DNA from: Nocardiopsis sp. MG754419
Lineage (GTDB): Bacteria; Actinomycetota; Actinomycetes; Streptosporangiales; Streptosporangiaceae
Length of the DNA: 53,308 bases
Direction of reading: 5' to 3'
NCBI RefSeq assembly: GCF_018207095.1
Contig: NZ_QOCZ01000019.1
Coordinates: 1 to 53,308, forward strand
Shown: in pieces, positions 1 through 8,539 of the stretch
Layout: the number at the start of each line of letters is the position of its first letter
Numbering within the stretch: position 1 is the stretch's first letter
Notes under the pieces: model-generated
The model's input: the letters and a program-made list of their open reading frames with translations, nothing else
Told to the model about the DNA's origin: nothing
The model's database searches: none
Translations under genes and position numbers: made by a program

Positions 1-1063
1 GCGAGCGGGTGAAGTTCCCGGTCTGGTGCGCGGGCGGCATCGGCGGCACCGCCTGGTACTGACCCGGTGCCGGGTGGCGCAGCCCCGTCGCGGTCTGGTG
101 CGCGGGATGCGGCATCCCGGGGGGTCCTGGCGGCATCGGCGGCAGGTTGGGTCGCCACGACTGGTGCAGGGCGTGCGACACCATGTCGTTCGGGTTGCCG
201 GCCTCCTCACCGCCGGCGAGCTCCAGCAGGAGGTCCTGGGCGGTGGGCCGACGGCCCGGCTCCTTGGCCAGGGCCCGCGCGACCAGCCGGTCCAACGGCG
301 GGTCCAGGTTGCTGATCTGCGGTTCGGCGAACAGCACCCGCTTGCCCAACGTCATGGCGTCGCCGTTGCCGAAGGGGTGCGTGCCGTTACCGGCGAAGGC
401 CACCAGACAGCCCCAGGCGAAGATGTCCGCCGAGGTGGTGACCTTCTCCTCCAGCAGCTGCTCGGGCGCCATCCACCCCGGGCTGCCCATGACGATGCCG
501 GTCTGGGTGTGGTTGGTGGCGGTGTTCATCGCCCGCGCGATACCGAAGTCGATCACCCGTGGGCCGGAGATCGACAGCAGGACGTTGGCCGGCTTGAGGT
601 CGCGGTGGACCAGACCGGTGCGGTGGATGGCGGCCAACGCCGCGGCCACGCCCAGGGCGAAGCCGTGCAGGGTGGAGGAGTCCAGAGGACCGTTCTCCGC
701 GATGTGCTCGGCCAGAGCCGTGCCCGCGATGTACTCGGTCACCATGTAGGGACGGTTCTCGAACGTCCCGTGGTCGAGCACCTTGGCGGTACAGAAGGAG
801 GCGACCTTGCGGGCGTTCTCCATCTCATCGCGAAAACGCGCCCGGGTCTGCTCGTCGAACGCGAGCTCCGGGCGGATGACCTTGATGGCTACGTGGTTGT
901 TCTTCTCGGGCGTGCTGCCCAGGTAGACGGTTCCCATGCCGCCGCTGCCCAGCTTGCCGGACAGCACGTAAGGACCGATGGTGGCCGGATCTCCGGCGAC
1001 CAACGGTTCCAGGTTCTTCGGGAGCCCATCCGACGGCAAGCGACCCTCCCCGACGGTGTCCAA
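1..1063 (-). CDS. Ser/Thr protein kinase, 3' end outside window
   Basis: Eukaryotic-type (Hanks) protein kinase that phosphorylates Ser/Thr of target proteins. The reading frame contains, in order, a glycine-rich loop (GSGGMGTVYLG), the VAIK lysine, the catalytic loop HRDLKPANVLL, the DFG motif (VIDFGIAR) and an APE-type motif (GSPGWMAPEQ). After the kinase domain it becomes Pro/Gln-rich (PPMPPAHQTGNF) and is still open at the left edge, so the C-terminal part, perhaps with a membrane segment, is missing. No ATG fits; the likeliest start is TTG at 1063, just after a purine-rich AAGGCGGAG, with another TTG at 1039. It diverges from ispE. Kinase identity is certain; start and target are not. 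Confidence 0.9.
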   Translation of the reverse strand, partial: MDTVGEGRLPSDGLPKNLEPLVAGDPATIGPYVLSGKLGSGGMGTVYLGSTPEKNNHVAIKVIRPELAFDEQTRARFRDEMENARKVASFCTAKVLDHGTFENRPYMVTEYIAGTALAEHIAENGPLDSSTLHGFALGVAAALAAIHRTGLVHRDLKPANVLLSISGPRVIDFGIARAMNTATNHTQTGIVMGSPGWMAPEQLLEEKVTTSADIFAWGCLVAFAGNGTHPFGNGDAMTLGKRVLFAEPQISNLDPPLDRLVARALAKEPGRRPTAQDLLLELAGGEEAGNPNDMVSHALHQSWRPNLPPMPPGPPGMPHPAHQTATGLRHPAPGQYQAVPPMPPAHQTGNFTRS

Positions 1064-1263
1064 ACTCCGCCTTGCCCCAAGGTAGCGGTGTTTGTGCCCG
1101 GATTCCCACTCATAGGCCGTATTGGGCCGCTTCGGGGGCGGGCGGAAACTGACATGACAGTGGCAGCGAGTCCGTGGTCGTGGCACGCGTTCGTGCTCCG
1201 AGGCGCGGATCTCCGCGCTGATCGAAGCCCGTGAACACCGCGGGCCCCGCTCGGGGGTGTGTG

Positions 1264-1292
1264 TTCACGCAAGGTGGGGGTTCCTTTACGAT
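1264..1292 (+). promoter_or_regulatory. Probable ispE promoter, leaderless type
   Basis: TTCACG (1264-1269), a 17-base spacer, then TACGAT (1287-1292). The -10 ends nine bases before the GTG start of ispE, so transcription would begin at or next to the start codon. No Shine-Dalgarno sequence precedes that GTG. Inferred from sequence only. Confidence 0.45.
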
Positions 1293-1301
1293 TGGGGACT
1301 C

Positions 1302-2249
1302 GTGACCGTTAATACCACCGTAACCGTGCGGGTCCCCGCGAAGGTGAACCTCCAGTTGGCGGTGGGGCCCGGCCGCGAGGACGGATTCCACGACCTCGTC
1401 AACGTGTTCCACGCCGTCTCGCTGTTCGATGAGGTTACCGTCACGGAGGCGTCCGCGCGTCGGCAGAGCCCCTTCGTCTCGCTGACGGCCCGAGGCGAGA
1501 TGGGTTCGCACCTGGCCAGGGTGCCCCTCGACGAGAGCAACCTCGCGGCCCGTGCCGCCCTGGCGGTGGCCGAGGAGACCGGGCGGGGCGCACCGGTCGA
1601 CCTCCACCTGGACAAACAGATCCCCGTGGCCGGCGGGATGGCGGGGGGTAGCGCCGACGCCGCGGCCGCCCTGGTCGCCTGCGACCGACTCTGGGGCACC
1701 GGACTGTCCCGGGAACGCCTGGTGGAGTTGGCCGCCCGGTTGGGGAGCGACGTGGCGTTCGGCCTGGTCGGAGCCACCGCGGTGGGCACCGGGCGCGGGG
1801 AGATCCTGGAGCCGATGCCGTCCCCGGGGCGCTACCGCTGGGTGTTCGCCCTCTCCAAGCGCGGCCTGTCCACGGCCGACGTGTTCCGTGAGTACGACCG
1901 GCTGCGTCCGGACGCCCCTGAGCCCCGGCCCGATCGGGAGTTGGAGAAGGCACTGGCCACGGGCGACGCGGTGGCGCTGGGGCGGGCCCTGAGCAACGAC
2001 CTGCAACCGGCCGCCCTGTCCCTGCTGCCCGAGTTGGAGCGGACCCTGGAGGCCGGGCGTGCCGCGGGTGCCCTGGGGGCCCTGGTGTCCGGTTCCGGGC
2101 CGACCTGTGCCTTCCTGGTGGGCGGTGGCGAGGGCTCCACGGTCGTCGCGGAGCGGGAGGCCGAGGTGGTGGCGGCCCTGACGCGCACCGGCCTGTGCGA
2201 GCAGGTCGTGGCGGCGGACGGGGACGTGCCCGGCGCCACCGTTCTGTGA
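1302..2249 (+). CDS. ispE: 4-diphosphocytidyl-2-C-methyl-D-erythritol kinase
   Basis: GHMP-superfamily kinase of the non-mevalonate isoprenoid pathway; it phosphorylates the 2-hydroxyl of CDP-methylerythritol using ATP in the cytoplasm. The product is 315 residues, normal for the family. Visible motifs are the N-terminal VRVPAKVNLQL, the GHMP ATP loop PVAGGMAGGSADAAAAL near residues 107-123, and the C-terminal GALVSGSGPTCAFL. I start at GTG 1302 because the protein family begins just before the VPAKVNL motif and a promoter sits immediately upstream; an earlier in-frame ATG at 1257 would add 15 residues with no family support. In many actinobacteria ispE precedes an ABC-F gene; here a transketolase pair and a secreted-protein gene lie between them. 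Confidence 0.95.
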   Translation: MTVNTTVTVRVPAKVNLQLAVGPGREDGFHDLVNVFHAVSLFDEVTVTEASARRQSPFVSLTARGEMGSHLARVPLDESNLAARAALAVAEETGRGAPVDLHLDKQIPVAGGMAGGSADAAAALVACDRLWGTGLSRERLVELAARLGSDVAFGLVGATAVGTGRGEILEPMPSPGRYRWVFALSKRGLSTADVFREYDRLRPDAPEPRPDRELEKALATGDAVALGRALSNDLQPAALSLLPELERTLEAGRAAGALGALVSGSGPTCAFLVGGGEGSTVVAEREAEVVAALTRTGLCEQVVAADGDVPGATVL

Positions 2250-2294
2250 TGCGAATCACTCGGGCGTGCGCGAGGGAGAAGGGCGCCGCACCCC

Positions 2295-2325
2295 TTGACC
2301 TCAACAATGGTTGAGGTCGAACACT
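2295..2325 (+). promoter_or_regulatory. MerR/SoxR-type operator-promoter
   Basis: TTGACC (2295-2300), 19-base spacer, AACACT (2320-2325). The spacer region holds a perfect inverted repeat, GACCTCAAC-AATG-GTTGAGGTC (2297-2318). The core CCTCAA-N6-TTGAGG has the same layout as SoxR boxes, and an over-long 19-base spacer spanned by a palindrome is the hallmark of promoters twisted open by MerR-family activators. The -10 ends seven bases before the ATG of the next gene, which implies a leaderless mRNA. No MerR gene is visible in the window. Confidence 0.7.
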
Positions 2326-2332
2326 GGGGTGC

Positions 2333-3052
2333 ATGACGACCGCAGCCACGTTCTCCAGGTACGCCGACCTCCCGGCACTCATCGGACTGATGGAGGGGGA
2401 CGAGAAGCACACGGGGGCCGCCGCCTCCACCCTCGACGTCCTGTGGGTCCTCTACGACCACGTCCTCGACGTCACCCCCGCCACCGCCGAGGCCCCCGAC
2501 CGTGACCGCTTCCTGCTGTCCAAGGGGCACGGCCCGGCCGCCTACTACGCGGTGCTCGCGGCCAAGGGCTTCCTCGACGTGCCCACCCTGCGACGCTGGA
2601 CCACCTTCGACTCTCCGCTCGGGCACCACCCGGACCGCGTGCTGGTCCCCGGGGTCGAGATCGGCAGTGGTTCGCTGGGGCACGGCATGGCCTTGGGGCT
2701 GGGCAGCGCCCTCGGTCTGCGGGCCCAACGGATCCGCAGGCCCGACGGCACCGAACCCCGGGTGGTGGTGCTGATCGGCGACGGTGAACTCGACGAGGGC
2801 GCCAACCACGAGGCCATCGCTGCCGCCGGGCGGCTGGGCGCCGACAACCTCACCGTCGTGGCGATCGACAACGGATCCGCCACCCACGGCTGGCCCGGGG
2901 GCATCGGCCGCCGCTTCGAGGTCGAGGGCTGGCAGACCCGCGAGGTCGACGGGCGCGACCACGACGCCCTCCGCGCCGCCTTCACGCCCTCCCGCACCGG
3001 ACGTCCCCTGGTGGTCGTCGCTCGTGTCCGCAACGGAAGCCGAGGAGCCTAG
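2333..3052 (+). CDS. Transketolase, N-terminal (ThDP-binding) subunit
   Basis: First half of a split transketolase, 239 residues. Transketolases move a two-carbon ketol unit between sugar phosphates using thiamine diphosphate. Motifs seen are LLSKGHGPAAYYAVLA near residues 61-76, GSLGHGMALGLGSALG near 113-128, and the ThDP/metal motif GDGELDEGANHEA from residue 149 followed by an Asp-Asn pair (VVAIDNGS). The ATG at 2333 lies seven bases after the -10 of a MerR-type promoter and lacks a ribosome-binding site, as expected for a leaderless message. The second subunit begins two bases after its stop codon. Full-length transketolase is usually one polypeptide of 650-700 residues; split forms are common in accessory pathways, so the true substrate may be a specialised sugar. 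Confidence 0.9.
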   Translation: MTTAATFSRYADLPALIGLMEGDEKHTGAAASTLDVLWVLYDHVLDVTPATAEAPDRDRFLLSKGHGPAAYYAVLAAKGFLDVPTLRRWTTFDSPLGHHPDRVLVPGVEIGSGSLGHGMALGLGSALGLRAQRIRRPDGTEPRVVVLIGDGELDEGANHEAIAAAGRLGADNLTVVAIDNGSATHGWPGGIGRRFEVEGWQTREVDGRDHDALRAAFTPSRTGRPLVVVARVRNGSRGA

Positions 3053-3054
3053 CC

Positions 3055-3954
3055 ATGCGTGAGACCTTCGCCGCCACCGTCGACCGTGCCCTGGACCGCG
3101 ACCCCCGCACCGTGGTGGTCCTGGCCGACATCTCCGCGGGACTGTTCCGCCGCTCGGCGCTCGAACACCCGGGCCGCGTCATCAACCTGGGCATCCGGGA
3201 ACAGGCCATGATCGACGTCGCCGGGGGGCTGGCGCTCACCGGTATGCGGCCGGTGGTGCACAGCTACGCGCCCTTCCTCGTCGAGCGTCCCTTCGAGCAG
3301 ATCAAGATCGGTCTGGGCCACCAGGACGTCGGCGCGATCCTGGTGAGCATCGGCGGCTCCTACGACGCCTCCGAGGAGGGGCGTACCCACCAGGCGCCCG
3401 AGGACGTCGCCGTCCTCGACACCCTGCCCGGGTGGACCGTGCGCGTGCCCGGCCACCCCGACGAGGTGCGCGACGCCCTCGAACAGGACCTCCCGGGGGA
3501 CCATCGCGTGTACCTGCGACTGTCGGGTACGGCCAATCGTGCGGCCCTGCCGGTCGGGCCCCGTCTGCACGTGGTGCGCACCGGCTCGCCCCGCTCCGCC
3601 GGGGTCGTGCTCGCGGTCGGTCCGATGCTCGACCGGGTGCTGGAGGCCACGGCGGACCTGGACGTGACGGTCGCCTACACCTCGACCGTGCGCCCGTTCG
3701 ACCGCGCGGGGCTCGCCGCCCTGACCGCCGCGGCGGGCAACGCCGACGTCCTCGCGGTCGAGCCCTACCTCCGCGGGACCTCGGCGCACGAGGTCTCCGA
3801 GGCGCTCGTCGACCGGCGGCATCGTCAACTCTCCCTGGGCGTGCCCCGGGACGCCGAACTGCGCGCCTACGGCACCCCCGCCGAGCACGCCCGTGCCCAC
3901 GGGCTGGACACGGAGGGAATCGCGAAGGCCGCCCGGGACTTCTTCCTGGTGTAG
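3055..3954 (+). CDS. Transketolase, C-terminal subunit
   Basis: Second half of the split transketolase, 299 residues, matching the Pyr and C-terminal domains. The Pyr-domain motif INLGIREQAMIDVAGGLAL supplies the Glu that activates the thiazolium ring of ThDP, so the active site forms between the two subunits. Further on, HQAPEDVAVLDTLPGWTV and a Rossmann-like C-terminal domain (VVLAVGPMLD, VTVAYTSTVRPFD) follow the family pattern. Two bases separate it from the N-terminal subunit, so the pair is translationally coupled. A strong hairpin follows the stop, so the operon contains only these two genes. Whether it serves the pentose phosphate pathway or a specialised route cannot be told from the sequence. 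Confidence 0.9.
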   Translation: MRETFAATVDRALDRDPRTVVVLADISAGLFRRSALEHPGRVINLGIREQAMIDVAGGLALTGMRPVVHSYAPFLVERPFEQIKIGLGHQDVGAILVSIGGSYDASEEGRTHQAPEDVAVLDTLPGWTVRVPGHPDEVRDALEQDLPGDHRVYLRLSGTANRAALPVGPRLHVVRTGSPRSAGVVLAVGPMLDRVLEATADLDVTVAYTSTVRPFDRAGLAALTAAAGNADVLAVEPYLRGTSAHEVSEALVDRRHRQLSLGVPRDAELRAYGTPAEHARAHGLDTEGIAKAARDFFLV

Positions 3955-3957
3955 GCC

Positions 3958-3980
3958 CCGCGCACGGAGACCGTGCGCGG
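3958..3980 (+). terminator. Terminator hairpin of transketolase operon
   Basis: Perfect 10-bp arms CCGCGCACGG / CCGTGCGCGG around an AGA loop, four bases after the stop. No U-tract follows, as is usual for high-GC actinobacteria. Confidence 0.7.
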
Positions 3981-4011
3981 AGTCCTCGGAGGGGCGAACC
4001 CTCCCGGAACC

Positions 4012-4044
4012 CGCCCGGGGCCTTGCGTGGTGCGGCCCCGGGCG
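4012..4044. terminator. Bidirectional hairpin between convergent genes
   Basis: Perfect 11-bp arms CGCCCGGGGCC / GGCCCCGGGCG with an 11-base loop, between the transketolase operon and the oppositely oriented secreted-protein gene. Confidence 0.65.
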
Positions 4045-4152
4045 TTCCCCTTCATGCGTGGTGTGCGGTGGACGTTCCTCCCGCCCCGCGTCGCCCCGGT
4101 GGCGGCGCCACCGGTGTTCCGCTCGCGACGGGCGTCCGTCACCACGGAGGAT

Positions 4153-4662
4153 CTAGCAGGCGTAGGTTCTGCCGTCGGCCGCCTTGCCCCAGTTGCAGCT
4201 GCTCAGGGTGCCCGCGGCCTTGTTGTCGTCCTTGCTGCCCGGCTTCTTCAAACGCAGGTCGGGGTTGCGCGCGGTGCCGTCGTTGGGCAGCACGTGTCGT
4301 GCGTAGCCCCGGTAGACGTGGTGCTTGCCCTTGGCGTCGCGGTGGTTCTTCCCGCTGCCGGTGTGCACGTAGACGACCGCCCCGGCCGGGAGGTTGTACG
4401 AGGGCAGCGCGCGCCCGTAGTTGTTCGAGGTGATGTCCGGGACGTAGCCCTTGAGGTTGACGGTCTTCTTCGTCACGTTCCTGACGATGAAGTACTCGCC
4501 GTTGAGGTTGACCTGCTTCTTGTTCTTGATGTCGGCCCCGGCGGCGTTGGGCCGCACGTGGGTGATCATGAGGGCCCCGGTGGTCGAGGCCGCGTGCGCC
4601 GGAACGGGCACCAGGAACGCCGCGAGCAGTGCGGCCACGAGAACGGCACGGATGGAGCGCAT
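4153..4662 (-). CDS. Secreted lamin-tail-domain protein
   Basis: Small exported protein of 169 residues. The first 25 residues form a Sec signal peptide (Arg near the start, hydrophobic core, AHA-A cleavage site near 24-25). The rest is one lamin-tail (LTD) beta-sandwich: GEYFIVRNVTKKTVNLKGY is the usual first strands (new strand, then 'nonstandard' loop), and YNLPAGAVVYVHTGSGKN is the turn that in bacterial LTD proteins carries a glycine-rich loop. The protein ends in a Cys pair region (SSCNWGK and a final TYAC), so a disulfide outside the cell is likely. LTD proteins are thought to bind other molecules at the cell surface, often as part of extracellular nucleases; here no nuclease domain is attached and the role is unknown. 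Confidence 0.75.
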   Translation of the reverse strand: MRSIRAVLVAALLAAFLVPVPAHAASTTGALMITHVRPNAAGADIKNKKQVNLNGEYFIVRNVTKKTVNLKGYVPDITSNNYGRALPSYNLPAGAVVYVHTGSGKNHRDAKGKHHVYRGYARHVLPNDGTARNPDLRLKKPGSKDDNKAAGTLSSCNWGKAADGRTYAC

Positions 4663-4851
4663 GGGCTCCCCTTTCGATACGCGACCGTCCTTCGATGCGA
4701 GCCTCCAGGGGAGGGGCTCGTAAGCGGGGGTGCCGAGGACAGAGCAGAAGCGTAGCCCGTCCGCGACGCACGCGGTGACGGAAAAGGATGGTTCGCGAAA
4801 AGTGTCCGCCCGGGCGGGCGCCGGTCAGTCCACCTCCGTGGGGGCAGCACA

Positions 4852-6642
4852 ATGGAGGTGATGACGAATCTGGTCAATCTTCAGGACGTGTCCCTGGCCT
4901 ACGGGCCGCTCGTACTCCTCGACAAGGTGTCCCTCGGCGTCGACGAGGGTGAACGGATCGGCGTGGTGGGCCGCAACGGCGGTGGCAAGTCCACGCTGAT
5001 CTCCGTGCTGTCGGGGATCACCGAGCCCGACTCCGGCCGTGTCGTGCACAACCGCGGTCTCCGGGCCGGGTTCCTGCACCAGCGCGACGACTTCCCCGAC
5101 ACCACGGTCGGCGAGTTCGTGCTGGGCGGGCTGGCCGAACACGAGTGGGCGGGCAACGCCCGTATCCGCGACATCCTGAAGGGCCTGCTGGGCGGCTGGG
5201 ACCTGGACCTGCCGATGGCGGGGCTCTCCGGCGGTGAGCGTCGCCGCTCCGGCCTGGCGCGACTGCTGGTCGACGACCACGACCTGATCGTGCTGGACGA
5301 GCCCACCAACCACCTCGACATCGAGGGCATCGCCTGGCTCGCCGACCACCTGAAGGACCGACCGGAGTCGCTCGTGGTCGTCACCCACGACCGCTGGTTC
5401 CTGGACGCCGTCACCACCCGCACCTGGGAGGTCGGCCGCGGGGCCGTGGAGCGCTACGAGGGCGGCTACGCCGCCTACGTGCTGGCCAAGGCGGAGCGGG
5501 ACCGTCAGTCGGCCGCCGCCGAGGAGCGCCGGCAGAACCTCATGCGCAAGGAGCTCGCCTGGCTGCGCCGCGGTGCCCCCGCGCGTACCTCCAAGCCCAA
5601 GTTCCGCATCGACGCGGCCAACCAGCTCATCGCGAACGAGCCCCCGCCCCGCGACGCCGTGGAGCTGGTCCGCTTCGCCAGTTCGCGGCTGGGCAAGACC
5701 GTCATCGACCTCAAGAAGGTCTCGGTCGCCGTTCCCGACCGCACGCTCCTCGACGAGCTCACCTGGCAGCTGGGCCCGGGCGACCGGGTCGGGCTGGTCG
5801 GAGTGAACGGCGCGGGCAAGTCCACCCTGCTGAAGATCCTCGCCGAGGAGCGCGAGCCCGACGCGGGCACCGTGCGCACCGGCCGGACCGTCAGGTTGGC
5901 CCACCTGTCCCAGAACATCGCCGAACTCGACCCCACCGCCCGTCCCCTCCAGACCGTCATGGACGTGCGCGAGCACATCACCATCGGCAAGCGGGACTAC
6001 ACCGCCAGCCAGATGCTGGAGAAGTTCGGTTTCCGCGGTGAGCGTCAGTGGACCCCGATCGGTGACCTCTCCGGCGGCGAGAAGCGCCGCCTCCAGCTGC
6101 TGCGCCTGCTCATGGACGAGCCCAACGTGCTGCTGCTGGACGAGCCCACCAACGACCTCGACATCGAGACCCTCACCGAGCTGGAGGACCTGCTCGACGG
6201 TTGGCCGGGATCCCTGGTGCTGGTCAGCCACGACCGGTACTTCCTGGAGCGGATCACCGACCGCGTGCTCGCCCTGATGGGCGACGGTTCGCTCGCGTTC
6301 CTGCCGGGCGGGGTGGACGAGTACCTGGAACGCCGCGCGGCCACCGCCGGCGAGGTCACCGTGCCCCTGGGGGCCTCGGAGACGGCCGCGGCCCGGACGC
6401 CCGCCCCGGCCCCCGGACTCTCCCAGGCCGAGCGTCGCGCCGCCCAGAAGGAGATGCAGCGCGTCGAACGGCGGATGGACCGGATCGCCAAGCGCGAGGC
6501 CGAACTCCACGAACTGATGGCGGCCTCCGCCGAGGACTACACCCGGCTCGCCGAACTCGACGCCGAGGCCAAGACCCTCGCGTCCGAGAAGGACGAGCTG
6601 GAGATGGTCTGGCTGGAGCAGGCGGAGCTCGTCGGCGACTGA
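4852..6642 (+). CDS. ABC-F family ATPase (ribosome-associated, Uup/EttA type)
   Basis: Soluble protein of 596 residues with two ABC ATPase domains and no membrane segment, the layout of ABC-F proteins that act on the ribosome. Domain 1 has Walker A GRNGGGKST at residues 40-48, signature LSGGERRRSG near 125 and Walker B LDEPTNHLD near 147. Domain 2 has Walker A GVNGAGKST near 317, signature LSGGEKRRLQ and Walker B LDEPTNDLD. A charged C-terminal extension rich in Glu, Arg and Lys after residue 520 looks like the coiled coil of Uup-type members, which in Uup binds DNA. Start: ATG 4852 is used, but ATG 4861 is equally possible because the family begins MxNLVNL. Antibiotic resistance is possible for this family but not indicated here. 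Confidence 0.9.
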   Translation: MEVMTNLVNLQDVSLAYGPLVLLDKVSLGVDEGERIGVVGRNGGGKSTLISVLSGITEPDSGRVVHNRGLRAGFLHQRDDFPDTTVGEFVLGGLAEHEWAGNARIRDILKGLLGGWDLDLPMAGLSGGERRRSGLARLLVDDHDLIVLDEPTNHLDIEGIAWLADHLKDRPESLVVVTHDRWFLDAVTTRTWEVGRGAVERYEGGYAAYVLAKAERDRQSAAAEERRQNLMRKELAWLRRGAPARTSKPKFRIDAANQLIANEPPPRDAVELVRFASSRLGKTVIDLKKVSVAVPDRTLLDELTWQLGPGDRVGLVGVNGAGKSTLLKILAEEREPDAGTVRTGRTVRLAHLSQNIAELDPTARPLQTVMDVREHITIGKRDYTASQMLEKFGFRGERQWTPIGDLSGGEKRRLQLLRLLMDEPNVLLLDEPTNDLDIETLTELEDLLDGWPGSLVLVSHDRYFLERITDRVLALMGDGSLAFLPGGVDEYLERRAATAGEVTVPLGASETAAARTPAPAPGLSQAERRAAQKEMQRVERRMDRIAKREAELHELMAASAEDYTRLAELDAEAKTLASEKDELEMVWLEQAELVGD

Positions 6643-6738
6643 ACGCGTGACGGGTGCCCGCCCCGCGCGGTCGTGCGCCGGGGCGACCCGTAGTCTGCTC
6701 ACAGTGCGCGCACGGTTCCCAACGCAGGAGGAGACGCC

Positions 6739-7230
6739 ATGGCCGACCTGGACGACATCCCGGTGACCCTGATCGACGGCCGGGAGACCACCTTCGGTGA
6801 GTGGTCCGGCAAGGTGCGCCTGGTGGTGAACGTGGCCTCTCGCTGCGGGTTCGCCCCGCAGTACGGCGTCCTGGAGGAGTTGCAGAAGCGCTACGAGGAC
6901 CGGGGCTTCACCGTGCTCGGGTTCCCCAGCAACCAGTTCCTCCAGGAGTTCGGTGGTGAGGGGAAGATCGCCGAGTACTGCTCGATGACCTGGGGCGTGA
7001 CCTTTCCGATGACCACCAAGGTGAGGCTCAACGGACGCAACCGGCACCCGCTCTACGCCGAACTCACCCGGGCTTCCGACGCCGCGGGGCAGGCGGGGAA
7101 GGTGAAGTGGAACTTCGAGAAGTTCCTGGTGCTGCCGGACGGCACCGTCCATCGCTTCCGCTCGACCACGGTGCCCGACGACCCGGAGATCGTCCGGCTC
7201 ATCGAGGGTGCGCTGCCCGAGGAGGCCTGA
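6739..7230 (+). CDS. Glutathione/thioredoxin peroxidase
   Basis: Thiol peroxidase of the GPx family, 163 residues, which reduces hydroperoxides in the cytoplasm. The catalytic residues are visible: Cys36 in VNVASRCGFAPQYG, Gln in GFPSNQFLQEFGG, Trp and Asn in KVKWNFEKFLVL. A second Cys lies in the segment IAEYCSMTWG, the position used as resolving cysteine by thioredoxin-dependent bacterial members; actinobacteria lack glutathione, so thioredoxin or mycothiol is the likely reductant. The start has a strong ribosome-binding site (AGGAGG, seven to eight bases before the ATG). It follows the ABC-F gene by 96 bases and may have its own promoter. Confidence 0.92.
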   Translation: MADLDDIPVTLIDGRETTFGEWSGKVRLVVNVASRCGFAPQYGVLEELQKRYEDRGFTVLGFPSNQFLQEFGGEGKIAEYCSMTWGVTFPMTTKVRLNGRNRHPLYAELTRASDAAGQAGKVKWNFEKFLVLPDGTVHRFRSTTVPDDPEIVRLIEGALPEEA

Positions 7231-8033
7231 CCGCTCGGGCGGGGTCCGGGTCCGAGGGTGGGATGGGTCACTGTCCTCGCCTCCGCGAGGCGTCCCCCGG
7301 AAGGCCCCGCCACCGGACCGGAACGCTGTGACGGCGTCCCCGGGCCCCGATCGATGGTGGATCGGGGACACGGCGTTCCGCGCTCTCGAATTCGGCGGCC
7401 CACGGGAAAGGGAAAGCGCGCTTCGGGGCTCCGTTCCGGGCGAGGAGAACGGTCCCTTGTTCGAGGGCCGCCCGGAAAGGAACGGGCACAGGGCGAGGCC
7501 CAACGCGTTGCGGTCGGAAAGGTGATCCGGGCGCGGTGCGCCCGAGGATCGACCATGGTGCCGGTGTGGGGAAAAGGTGGCCCGGGCCCGGCGCTCGTCC
7601 ACGTGGAACAGCGGATCCGCTCAGCTCAGGACGTGTCGGTGCCCGCACGCCGCGCGTCGTCGACCCGTCCCGAGCCGGCGCTGGCGGTCGTCGTCGGAGG
7701 GTCCGTGAAACCTCCGGTTCCCTTGGTGCGGTGGTGTTCGCGAACAGTCGGATACGGAACGGGGCGGGCCGTGCCGACGCGGGGCGGCCACACGATCGGC
7801 GCCGCCGGGTGTCCACGCGTGCGGACGCCTGCGCCGCGCGCCGTCCTGACTCGTGCACCGACACCGCGGACGAAGCGCGTCCGTGACCGTATCCGGGAAT
7901 GGCATCGGCGGAGAAGGGTCCTTTTCGAGGGAATCCGGAAATGCTCCGGCCATGGGGTCGCGTTCCGGAGTTCCGCTTTCGCTGGACCGTCGTGGGGAAC
8001 CGGCCCGTGTTCGCAGGCCCTAAACTCCGGGGC
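7231..8033. other. Gene-free stretch of about 800 bases
   Basis: Several reading frames are open here on both strands, but none has the strong G/C third-position preference, start signal or recognisable motif of the neighbouring genes. A hairpin, CCCCGATC/GATCGGGG at 7345-7367, may end the peroxidase transcript. Runs such as GGAAAGGGAAAG and repeated CGGAA-type words give it a composition unlike coding DNA. It may be a decayed gene; I see nothing I can name. Confidence 0.4.
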
Positions 8034-8486
8034 ATGTCACGCCTCCCCCTTTCCGCCATGCTCGCGCTGGCCGTCCTCCCGGCCCTCACCGGATGCTCGT
8101 CGACGCACTCGACGGACGTCGGGCTGACCCTCACGGTCGCGCACCCCCAGGGTGACTTCGAACAAGGACCGAGCCTGTTCAAGACCTCCGACGTCACTTA
8201 CATGGTGCGTTACCTCTCCCGCACCGAGCCCGACCGGGTGGACTTCGACCTCATCATCCTCGTGCCGGAGTTCGGTCGTCCGTTCGGGTTCGGTGACCTG
8301 GCCGTCACCTGTGTGGCGGACGGTGCGACCTCGACGGCCGACACCGACGAGGAACTGCGAAGCGAGGAGTTCGGGGGTGTCTTCGAGTTCCCCATGTGGT
8401 GCGAGGCCCCCGAGGACGCCGAACGGATGGTCGTCGAGATCGATCATCACGACGAACAGCTGAGCTTCGAGGGCGCCGTCTTCTGA
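8034..8486 (+). CDS. Small lipoprotein, function unknown
   Basis: A protein of 150 residues. Its N-terminus (MSRLPLSAMLALAVLPALTGCSS) is a lipoprotein signal with lipobox LTGC, so it should be exported and lipid-anchored through Cys21. The mature part is acidic, with two further cysteines (VTCVADGA and PMWCEAPE) that could form a disulfide, and has predicted beta-strands only; I do not recognise a family. ATG 8034 is chosen because the signal peptide starts there and a -10-like TAAACT lies seven bases upstream (8021-8026), which points to a leaderless message; an upstream in-frame ATG at 7899 would put 45 non-coding-like residues in front of the signal. It converges on the SGNH esterase gene across a shared hairpin. 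Confidence 0.7.
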   Translation: MSRLPLSAMLALAVLPALTGCSSTHSTDVGLTLTVAHPQGDFEQGPSLFKTSDVTYMVRYLSRTEPDRVDFDLIILVPEFGRPFGFGDLAVTCVADGATSTADTDEELRSEEFGGVFEFPMWCEAPEDAERMVVEIDHHDEQLSFEGAVF

Positions 8487-8492
8487 TCGTCG

Positions 8493-8522
8493 CCCGGGCC
8501 CGGGACGAGACCGGGGCCCGGG
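8493..8522. terminator. Bidirectional hairpin terminator
   Basis: Arms CCCGGGCCC / GGGCCCGGG with a 12-base loop, between the convergent lipoprotein and esterase genes. Confidence 0.6.
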
Positions 8523-8539
8523 CCGGACCCCTCGGGGCC

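Noticed and set aside
4825-7602. A 925-codon open frame on the - strand opposite the ABC-F and peroxidase genes
   Set aside because: It is the antisense of genes with clear domains; G/C-ending codons on the + strand keep the opposite frame open. No recognisable motifs.
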